Origin: Chloroflexota bacterium
GTDB taxonomy: Bacteria > Chloroflexota > Anaerolineae > B4-G1
Direction of reading: 5' to 3'
Length of the DNA stretch: 8,199 nt
NCBI GenBank assembly: GCA_011046405.1
Contig: DSAR01000419.1
Location: forward strand, 1 to 8,199
This document shows, in pieces, positions 1 through 4,494 of this stretch; the stretch's first letter is position 1; each line of letters starts with the position of its first letter. A program made the translations under genes and the position numbers. The notes under the pieces are model-generated. The model saw only the letters and a list, made by a program, of their open reading frames with translations, did not search any database and was not told where the DNA came from.

Positions 1-420
1 ATCCACGACTTCGATCGAGCGCGCGCCAGCCAGGCCGAAGCCGAGAAACTGTTCCTGCGCGAGACGGGGCGATTGCTGGCCCAGCCGATCGACGTGCTGG
101 CCCACCCCTTCCGGTTCCTGTATCACGCCGAGTTGAAGCGCCCGCCCCATCTTCACAGGACAATCGCCCGGTGGCTGGCCCAGAGCGGCGTGGCGACGGA
201 GATCAACTTCCATTGGAACGAACCAGACCCGCTCTTCGTCGAGATGTGCCTGGCCGAGGGGGTCAAACTCGCCCTGGCCACCGACGCCCACAAGCTGGAG
301 GAAGTCGGCGACCTCTCGCGCCACCTCCGCCTGTTGAAGCAGCTCGGCGTCCGCGACGAGGACCTGCCCGACGTACTCTACAGTCCAGGCGAGTCAGCGA
401 ATCAGCGAGTCAGCGAATGA
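1..420 (+). CDS. PHP-domain phosphoesterase, C-terminal part (5' end outside window)
   Basis: The open frame enters from the left edge and ends at TGA 418-420, giving the last 139 residues. The PHP superfamily (histidinol-phosphatase-like and polymerase-associated) are metal-dependent phosphoesterases. Two metal-binding segments are visible: DVLAHPFR near residues 31-38 and ATDAHK in the C-terminal half. An INFHWNE segment lies between them where the family usually has the EINF/EVN strand. The substrate cannot be told from this fragment; histidinol phosphate or another small phosphoester are options. The last nine codons come from an 8-bp tandem repeat (391-422), so the natural C-terminus probably lies near the DVLYSPG segment. 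The stop overlaps the ATG of the next gene (ATGA), suggesting translational coupling. The upstream start and the first metal motif are not in the window. Confidence 0.82.
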   Translation: MHDFDRARASQAEAEKLFLRETGRLLAQPIDVLAHPFRFLYHAELKRPPHLHRTIARWLAQSGVATEINFHWNEPDPLFVEMCLAEGVKLALATDAHKLEEVGDLSRHLRLLKQLGVRDEDLPDVLYSPGESANQRVSE

Positions 421-422
421 GC
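391..422 (+). repeat. 8/16-bp tandem repeat at gene junction
   Basis: Two 16-bp units, GAGTCAGCGAATCAGC (391-406) and GAGTCAGCGAATGAGC (407-422), differ at one base. Each can be split into two 8-bp halves, so four octamers are present. The array encodes the last residues of the PHP protein, its stop codon, and the ATG of the following gene. Confidence 0.85.
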
Positions 423-1154
423 AAGACACAACCCGAAACTTGTAACCTGCAACCTGCAACCCAAAACCCGCAACCCGCCATCGGCACGCTGAACGAGGCC
501 TCCCTCCACGCGGCCCTGAAAACCTGGTATGCCGAACCCGACGACCGGCTGGAGGTGCCCGTGGACGGTTTCGTCGTGGACATCGTCCGGGGCGACCTGC
601 TGATCGAGATCCAGACGGGGAACTTCTCGTCAATCAAGCACAAGCTGAGGACGCTCACAGAAGAACACCCGGTTCGCCTGGTCTACCCGGTCGCGCGGAA
701 CAAGTGGCTGGTCAAACTACCCCGGGACGGGGAGGGCGACCCGCGCCGCCGCAAGTCACCCAAGCACGGCACCTGCGCGCACCTGTTCGATGAACTGGTC
801 AGTCTGCCGCGCTTGCTGAATCGCGCCAACTTCACCGTGGAGGTTCTGCTGATCCACGAGGAGGAGGTGCGTCGTTACGTGGGCAACCGCGCCTGGCGCC
901 GCCGGGGGTGGGCCACTGAGGAGCGCCGCCTGCTGGAAGTCGTGGATCGCCGGCTCTTCGCCAGCCCGGCCGACCTGGCCTGCCTGATCCCGGCCGACCT
1001 GGCCGAGCCCTTCACGACCGCCGACCTGGCCGACGCCATCGGCGAGCAACGTCGATTGGCCCAGAAAATGGCCTACTGCCTGCGCAAGATGCACGTCCTA
1101 ACGCCGGTCGACAAACGCGGTAACGCGATTTTATACGTGAGACGTCAAACGTAA
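417..1154 (+). CDS. uncharacterised protein, PD-(D/E)XK-like core plus winged-helix-like C-terminus
   Basis: This is a 245-residue protein that I cannot assign to a characterised family. Residues 26-100 look like a restriction-endonuclease fold: Asp55 in a VVDIV strand, then Glu64-Ile-Gln66 in LLIEIQTGNF, which matches a D...ExQ variant of the PD-(D/E)XK signature, followed by the basic stretch SSIKHKL. A basic segment (about 103-118) follows. Residues 198-245 (FTTADLADAIG, then RRLAQKMAYCLRKM, then a KRGNAILY hairpin) resemble a winged helix-turn-helix. Three ADLA motifs occur at 185-205. DNA binding or cleavage is inference. The ATG at 417 overlaps the upstream stop by 4 nt. The frame stays open upstream to 171, but that part only shadows the PHP gene. 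Residues 5-21 are encoded by a 7-bp tandem array and look like added sequence; similarity to relatives should begin near residue 22. The C-terminal codons and stop also sit in a heptamer array. Confidence 0.8.
   Translation: MSKTQPETCNLQPATQNPQPAIGTLNEASLHAALKTWYAEPDDRLEVPVDGFVVDIVRGDLLIEIQTGNFSSIKHKLRTLTEEHPVRLVYPVARNKWLVKLPRDGEGDPRRRKSPKHGTCAHLFDELVSLPRLLNRANFTVEVLLIHEEEVRRYVGNRAWRRRGWATEERRLLEVVDRRLFASPADLACLIPADLAEPFTTADLADAIGEQRRLAQKMAYCLRKMHVLTPVDKRGNAILYVRRQT
430..478 (+). repeat. heptanucleotide tandem array, 7 units
   Basis: Seven consecutive 7-bp units each begin with AAC: AACCCGA, AACTTGT, AACCTGC, AACCTGC, AACCCAA, AACCCGC, AACCCGC. The total is exactly 49 bp. The array lies inside the N-terminal codons of the PD-(D/E)XK-like gene and encodes a low-complexity Q/P/N/T stretch. 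Because the unit is not a multiple of three, each unit is read in a different phase. Confidence 0.9.
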
Positions 1155-1155
1155 G
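1135..1155 (+). repeat. heptanucleotide tandem array, 3 units
   Basis: Three 7-bp units with core ACGT are present: ACGTGAG, ACGTCAA, ACGTAAG. The last supplies the TAA stop of the PD-(D/E)XK-like gene (1152-1154) and the first bases of the AAGGAG ribosome binding site (1153-1158) of the metallo-hydrolase gene. Confidence 0.75.
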
Positions 1156-1162
1156 GAGACCT

Positions 1163-1783
1163 ATGATCCTACACACCATTCAAGTCGGCATGACCCAGAC
1201 CAATTGTTACATCGTCGGCTGCGAGGAGGCCCGCGAGGGTGTCGTCATCGACCCCGGCGGGCACCCACAGCGCATCATCCGCCAGATCGAGGAGAGCGGT
1301 CTATCGATCCAATACGTCCTCAACACCCACTGTCATTTCGACCACATGGGCGCCAACGCCGAGATCGTCGAGGCCACCGGCGCGCCCCTGGCGCTCCACC
1401 CGGCCGAACGGCCCCTTCTCGAGGTCCGGGGAGGCGCCGCTCTGTTCGGCCTATCGGTGAGCGAGAGCCCACCCCCCGATATGGAACTGGCCGACGGGCA
1501 GACGCTGGAAGCAGGCACGCTCCGGTTCCAGGTACTGCACACGCCCGGTCACTCGCCGGGCGGACTGACCTTCTACCTGGCGGAAGAGGGCGTCGCCTTC
1601 GACGGGGATCTCCTGTTCGCGATGGGAGTCGGACGCACCGATCTCCACGGCGGCGATCGGGACGCCCTGATCCGCTCGATCCGGGACGTCATCTTCAAGC
1701 TACCGGATGAGACGGTCATCTATCCCGGGCATGGCCCGAAGACGACGGTGGGCCAGGAGAAGCGATCCAATCCGTGGATATAG
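1163..1783 (+). CDS. metallo-beta-lactamase-fold hydrolase (glyoxalase II-like)
   Basis: This is a 206-residue, apparently full-length single-domain cytoplasmic hydrolase. The binuclear metal site is complete: THCHFDH gives His56, His58, Asp60 and His61; His130 lies in HTPGHSPG; Asp149 in the FDGDLLF segment is the likely bridging aspartate; His190 lies in IYPGHGPKT. This pattern is typical of small MBL-fold proteins related to hydroxyacylglutathione hydrolase. They hydrolyse thioesters or related bonds, but the substrate cannot be assigned without the C-terminal glutathione-binding domain, which is absent here. The start ATG follows AAGGAG with a 4-nt spacer. It lies 8 nt after the upstream stop and is probably cotranscribed with the two preceding genes. 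The stop codon TAG is the first three bases of a 12-bp inverted-repeat arm (1781-1792). Confidence 0.9.
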   Translation: MILHTIQVGMTQTNCYIVGCEEAREGVVIDPGGHPQRIIRQIEESGLSIQYVLNTHCHFDHMGANAEIVEATGAPLALHPAERPLLEVRGGAALFGLSVSESPPPDMELADGQTLEAGTLRFQVLHTPGHSPGGLTFYLAEEGVAFDGDLLFAMGVGRTDLHGGDRDALIRSIRDVIFKLPDETVIYPGHGPKTTVGQEKRSNPWI

Positions 1784-1872
1784 GCCCTAACCTGGACAAG
1801 CCAGAACCAAAAAGGAATCTTTGACCGCCAAATTCTTGCTCGCTGTGCAAGGATTCTATTGGTTAGGGCCTA
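1781..1872. repeat. 12-bp perfect inverted repeat spanning the convergent intergenic region
   Basis: TAGGCCCTAACC (1781-1792) is the exact reverse complement of GGTTAGGGCCTA (1861-1872), with 68 bp between. The spacer contains GGAATCTTTGACCGCC, which resembles AATTCTTTTGACGGC just outside the right arm. The unit therefore looks partly duplicated, as in a small repeat element. No flanking target duplication is evident. Confidence 0.6.
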
Positions 1873-1889
1873 ACCGATAGAATTCTTTT
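1851..1889 (+). terminator. probable intrinsic terminator for the + strand operon
   Basis: Positions 1851-1867 pair with 1869-1885 around a central GGC. In RNA from the + strand all positions pair, two of them as G-U wobbles (15 of 17 Watson-Crick). TTTT (1886-1889) follows directly. On the opposite strand the two wobbles become A-C mismatches and no U-tract follows, so the hairpin suits termination of the metallo-hydrolase transcript better than the SPFH transcript. Confidence 0.6.
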
Positions 1890-1896
1890 GACGGCG

Positions 1897-2799
1897 TCAG
1901 GTTGACTGACGAGCGGCGAGCAACTGGTTGAGTAGTTCGCTGCGCAGCGGCACCAGCGTCAGTTGCCCCTGGCCTTCCAAAATTTTCTGCGTCTCCAAAA
2001 TCTCGAACATTGCGGCGGCCACTTCGGGATCGGCGGTGATCGTTCGCATCGCCTGTCCGACGATGCGCGGGCGGATAGCGCCAGCTTTGGCGAACTCGAC
2101 AGCTGCCTGCCGCTCAGCAGTGCTGGTGATGATATTGACCTGGTTCGCGCCATCCTGTTTGATCGCCGAAGTCACCTGCCGCAACCGGTTGACCACCTTG
2201 GCCTCGATCTGCTGGATCATGCCTATGTCACGAAAGTGGACTTTGCGGATGTAGACCGAGCCAAGTTTGTACCCCCATTCGTGCGAGCGCGGCGAGACTT
2301 CCTGGCGCACAGCCCGGCTCATGTGGTGACGATCGACGAGCATTTGATCCAACGGCATGTTGCTCAAAGAGCGCACGACGGCATTGCTAACGTTGGCCGC
2401 CAGGGAGCCGCGCGGGTCGGCGTTCTTGAACAGGTAAGATACCGGGTCACTGATATACATCTCGTACCAGATACCTACGCCCATCGGCGCTCCCTCTTCC
2501 GAGTTGACCGGGTTGCTCCGCAGGTATTGCTGGTCGAGGCGCATATCCAGGACATGTCGTTTGCCAAGCCAGCGGACCAATAAAGCGCTGAGACCAATCT
2601 CCAAAGGCAAGAAGTGCAGACCCGGCTCGCGCAGGATGCCGACGACCCGGCCAAACAGCACAAAGACCTGACAGGTCCCTTCCTGTACAATAGTGTAGAT
2701 ACCAAGCAACCGCAGTAAGAAAAGCGTGATGGGCATCACGAAGAACATGGCGACAAAGGTCAGTAACGTTGCACCGGCAAATTCGATGAGCATGGTCAT
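1897..2799 (-). CDS. SPFH/Band 7 domain membrane protein (second gene of pair)
   Basis: This 300-residue protein has a hydrophobic N-terminal segment at about residues 5-33. It is followed by an SPFH/Band 7 region (about 35-205) starting with IVQEGTCQVFVLFGRVVGILREPGLHFLP, here quoted as the residues 37-65 span. An Ala/Gln/Glu-rich C-terminal helical region (about 195-275) contains the AERQAAVEFAKAGA segment typical of stomatin-like proteins. SPFH proteins assemble into large rings or cages that scaffold membrane proteases and microdomains. This one probably works with the product of the gene just upstream, since the two overlap as ATGA. Two starts are possible: ATG 2797-2799 with GGGAGG (2807-2812) 7 nt away, or ATG 2791-2793 with GGAGG (2801-2805) 7 nt away. 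No ftsH or nfeD partner is in the window. The specific family (HflC-, stomatin- or slipin-like) is not determined. Confidence 0.85.
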   Translation of the reverse strand: MTMLIEFAGATLLTFVAMFFVMPITLFLLRLLGIYTIVQEGTCQVFVLFGRVVGILREPGLHFLPLEIGLSALLVRWLGKRHVLDMRLDQQYLRSNPVNSEEGAPMGVGIWYEMYISDPVSYLFKNADPRGSLAANVSNAVVRSLSNMPLDQMLVDRHHMSRAVRQEVSPRSHEWGYKLGSVYIRKVHFRDIGMIQQIEAKVVNRLRQVTSAIKQDGANQVNIITSTAERQAAVEFAKAGAIRPRIVGQAMRTITADPEVAAAMFEILETQKILEGQGQLTLVPLRSELLNQLLAARQST

Positions 2800-3776
2800 C
2801 CCTCCACCTCCCGTACCACATGTTGGGCCCGTGTGTAAAGCCCCAGCCGCACATTTCGCAGATAAGCCGACAGCACAGCTGGCCCACTTTGCTGCAAGGC
2901 CTGCAATTGTTCGGCCAATGCGATCAGGGGCACAACTTCAGCCTGCGCGTTGAGGGTCTCAATTTCCACCGCCCGTTTCGACTGTACGATTTTCTGATCG
3001 GCTGTGGCCTGGGCCAGGCTGATGTCCGATGAGACCTGATTGTGGGCCGTGTTGATCGCAGCGAGCGCCGACTCCACTTCGGCTGGCGGGTCGATGCCCG
3101 TGATGAGCGAGGCGTCCAGGACGATGCCGTAACGGGCAGCGGACGAGGCACACTCACGCTCCATATGTTCGTTCAGATCGCGCAGGTTCTTGCGCAGGTC
3201 ATTGATAGACACGTCGGTGACGATGCTCATCTCTGCGCCGCGCGCAGCTCCCGCAGCCGGCGCCTCGAAACTGGCGATGCGTTCGCGCAGCACTGAGACA
3301 AAGTAGCCCATAACGTGTGAGATAGGGCGCTTGACGCCGAACAAGTAGGCATACAGATTATTCTCGGCTACCCGGTAACGGATTTGGCCGGTGAGGCCGA
3401 TTTTGAGCTGATCTTTGGTTACCCCTTCCAGAATCGTGCCGCCAGCATTGGCGTGGGGGTCTTCCGGATCGAGCGCCATATTCATCGTTTGGGTAGCGAT
3501 GGAGACTTTGTAGATGCGCTCCCACGGCCATTTGAAATACGGCCCGCCCGGTGGGATGACGCGCACCTGGGGATAGTTGTAGCGCTTTTTATGATCGGCG
3601 CTGAGTGTCTCGCCCAGCGGCGAGTCGGCGGTAGTCGCGCTGCCCACGCGCTCTGCCCGCCCAAAAATCGTTTTCACCGCTCGCTCGTTCTGATCTACGG
3701 CGTAGAATGCGGTGAGCAGATGACTACATACAAGCCAGAGCAAAAACCCAAAAATCATACCTGCCAAGATATTCAT
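2796..3776 (-). CDS. SPFH/Band 7 domain membrane protein (first gene of pair)
   Basis: This 326-residue protein has one N-terminal transmembrane helix (about residues 4-25). Next comes the DQNERAVKTIFGR segment (28-40) usual at the start of Band 7 domains, an IPPGGPYFKWPWE motif (74-86), and the rest of the SPFH core to about residue 230. The C-terminal third (about 232-295) is Ala/Gln/Glu-rich and predicted helical or coiled-coil, as in the HflK/flotillin-like cage-forming families. With its downstream partner it probably forms a hetero-oligomeric membrane complex, by analogy with HflK-HflC (inference). The start ATG has GAGGAG (3785-3790) 8 nt upstream. The two genes overlap by 4 nt, so translation is probably coupled. 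Base usage is visibly less G+C-rich than in the flanking operons. The 296 bp upstream carry a candidate promoter and a MITE-like insertion. Confidence 0.87.
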   Translation of the reverse strand: MNILAGMIFGFLLWLVCSHLLTAFYAVDQNERAVKTIFGRAERVGSATTADSPLGETLSADHKKRYNYPQVRVIPPGGPYFKWPWERIYKVSIATQTMNMALDPEDPHANAGGTILEGVTKDQLKIGLTGQIRYRVAENNLYAYLFGVKRPISHVMGYFVSVLRERIASFEAPAAGAARGAEMSIVTDVSINDLRKNLRDLNEHMERECASSAARYGIVLDASLITGIDPPAEVESALAAINTAHNQVSSDISLAQATADQKIVQSKRAVEIETLNAQAEVVPLIALAEQLQALQQSGPAVLSAYLRNVRLGLYTRAQHVVREVEG

Positions 3777-3801
3777 TGAACACTCTCCTCATTGACAAGA
3801 G

Positions 3802-3832
3802 ATCATAACCACTTGCTGTGACTTGCTGTCAT
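3802..3832 (-). promoter_or_regulatory. candidate promoter for the SPFH gene pair
   Basis: On the - strand, ATGACA (3827-3832) and TATGAT (3802-3807) are separated by 19 bp. They are each one mismatch from the sigma-70 -35 and -10 consensus, about 26 nt upstream of the SPFH start. The spacer is longer than the optimal 17, so confidence is low. The direct repeat 3811-3830 lies mostly within the spacer. Confidence 0.35.
3811..3830. repeat. tandem 10-bp direct repeat, possible operator
   Basis: ACTTGCTGTG (3811-3820) and ACTTGCTGTC (3821-3830) are adjacent direct repeats differing at the last base. The 10-bp spacing puts both copies on nearly the same DNA face. They lie between the -10 and -35 candidates upstream of the SPFH pair, a position suited to a regulator. 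No regulator is identified. Confidence 0.45.
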
Positions 3833-3836
3833 TACC

Positions 3837-3867
3837 TTGACAGCCTCACATCAGACTAAGGTACAAT
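3837..3867 (+). promoter_or_regulatory. sigma-70-like promoter sequence reading into the MITE
   Basis: A perfect -35 TTGACA (3837-3842) and near-perfect -10 TACAAT (3862-3867) lie on the + strand with a 19-bp spacer. The -10 falls inside the left 8-bp target duplication, so this promoter would predate the insertion and now read into the inverted-repeat element. No + strand gene follows within the next 4 kb, so it may be fortuitous, or may yield a short structured transcript. Confidence 0.4.
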
Positions 3868-3986
3868 GGTATCTTCTCAATAAGTTGGGGAGCTGTGGCC
3901 GGTCTCCCGACCGAGCCACAGCGGGCACGGTCAGGAGACCGGCCCGAGCGAGTTTACCCCGGTTTATTGAGATGATACGTACAATG
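3861..3986. repeat. 8-bp target-site duplication flanking the MITE-like element
   Basis: GTACAATG occurs at 3861-3868 directly before the left terminal repeat and again at 3979-3986 directly after the right one. An exact 8-bp direct duplication abutting both ends of an inverted-repeat element is the usual trace of transposition. Confidence 0.8.
3869..3978. mobile_element. 110-bp MITE-like non-autonomous element
   Basis: The terminal inverted repeats are GTATCTTCTCAATAA (3869-3883) and TTATTGAGATGATAC (3964-3978), matching at 14 of 15 positions. In + strand RNA the pairing extends to 22 nt per arm (3869-3890 with 3957-3978), with one mismatch and three G-U wobbles. The core holds two GC-rich hairpins: 3892-3922 (GCTGTGGC/GCCACAGC with an inner CGGTC/GACCG) and 3923-3945 (GGGC/GCCC with an inner CGGTC/GACCG). 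Alternatively 3898-3913 pairs with 3928-3943 at 15 of 16 positions, making one long hairpin. There is no coding capacity, so a transposase would act in trans. An 8-bp duplication is known from several insertion sequence families (for example ISL3, IS66, IS6, IS1595, IS256); the parent cannot be chosen from these ends. Confidence 0.8.
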
Positions 3987-4072
3987 TACTGATTCACGTG
4001 ACTTCACATCCGTGGCTTCACGTCACACCTGAGGCCTACGATTGGGTCCACATAACGGAATTGTCTTTCAGC
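3987..4072. other. non-coding stretch with TTCACGT-type repeats
   Basis: No gene is seen between the MITE and the Uma2 relic. TTCACGTGAC (3993-4002) and TTCACGTCAC (4017-4026) are near-identical, with a related TTCACATCCG between them. This suggests a decayed short-repeat array. Its reverse complement is similar in flavour to the ACGTGAG/ACGTCAA heptamers at 1135-1155. Confidence 0.35.
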
Positions 4073-4374
4073 CTACTCGAACAGATCAGCGACCGGCACG
4101 CTGAAGTCGGGCAGCACATCTCCACCTGTCAAGGTGTCTTCGGCCGTCAAGATCTCAACTTCGGCCCGTGAGCAATAAACGTGGACCTGTTGCCGGTGCG
4201 GATAGGCGTCATACAAATCAGCTCTCCTTCGACGAGTTCCGCCCGTCCCACGTCTCCCAGGACCAGCAAGTCTGCTCCTGTCATAACAGCAGCGTCGGCC
4301 GGCGCCTCATCCGTTTCAGGGGGAGAGGCAACCGTTTCAACCGTATCATCCGCTAAAACTGTTCGCACGACCAT
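4073..4374 (-). pseudogene. Uma2-family endonuclease relic, internal deletion and frameshift
   Basis: Uma2 proteins are PD-(D/E)XK-fold putative restriction-endonuclease-like proteins, usually about 190 residues long. The first 62 codons from ATG 4372-4374 carry the N-terminal region: DLLVLGDVGRAELVEGELI matches the family's ADDLL...YELVDGELI segment, then MTP. The frame then runs into a TGA at 4147-4149. In the next frame, from about 4187 to the TAG at 4073-4075, the sequence reads VYCSRAEVEIL, then TAEDTLTGG, DVLPDFSVPVADLFE, a recognisable family C-terminus. The catalytic middle, roughly 90-100 residues by family length, is missing and the reading frame changes near 4180-4192. ATG 4374 is preferred over GTG 4380 because GAGGAGGT (4381-4388) sits 6 nt from the ATG and directly against the GTG. 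A nuclease function is almost certainly lost. Confidence 0.72.
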
Positions 4375-4380
4375 CGACAC

Positions 4381-4388
4381 ACCTCCTC
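4381..4388 (-). promoter_or_regulatory. Shine-Dalgarno site deciding the Uma2 relic start
   Basis: GAGGAGGT on the - strand is 6 nt from ATG 4372-4374 and abuts GTG 4378-4380 with no spacer, so the ATG is the better start. Its intactness suggests recent decay of the gene. Confidence 0.6.
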
Positions 4389-4400
4389 AAATTGTGGGTA

Positions 4401-4429
4401 ATTTTAACATAGCGCGAATTTTTGGGCAA
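4401..4429 (-). promoter_or_regulatory. candidate promoter of the Uma2 relic
   Basis: On the - strand, TTGCCC (4424-4429) and TAAAAT (4401-4406) are 17 bp apart, matching consensus at 4 of 6 and 5 of 6 positions. The -10 is in a locally A+T-rich patch, and transcription would start shortly before the Shine-Dalgarno site. Confidence 0.45.
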
Positions 4430-4440
4430 ACGTTTCTGGC

Positions 4441-4494
4441 GAGGTAAGGGGTAGGTAGGCAAAGATACAGGTAGACAAGGATCAAGGGGGGATT
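4441..4494. repeat. low-complexity purine-rich short repeats after the aminotransferase gene
   Basis: The stretch between the aminotransferase stop and the Uma2 promoter is made of degenerate 7-8-bp words such as GGTAGGT, AGACAAG and GATCAAG. It resembles the clearer heptamer arrays elsewhere in the window but is too degenerate for a firm unit. No convincing terminator hairpin is seen for the - strand operon. Confidence 0.4.

Noticed and set aside
171..416. Upstream extension of the PD-(D/E)XK-like frame to 171
   Set aside because: It overlaps the PHP coding region in another frame and translates to Arg/Pro-rich shadow sequence. The ATGA junction at 417 is the natural start.
430..478. CRISPR-like array
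   Set aside because: The units are 7 bp with no spacers; it is a simple tandem array within coding sequence.
3869..3978. Known structured RNA such as 6S RNA or a riboswitch
   Set aside because: The long stem with two hairpins has no 6S-type central bubble or recognisable aptamer. The exact 8-bp duplication at both ends is better explained by transposition.
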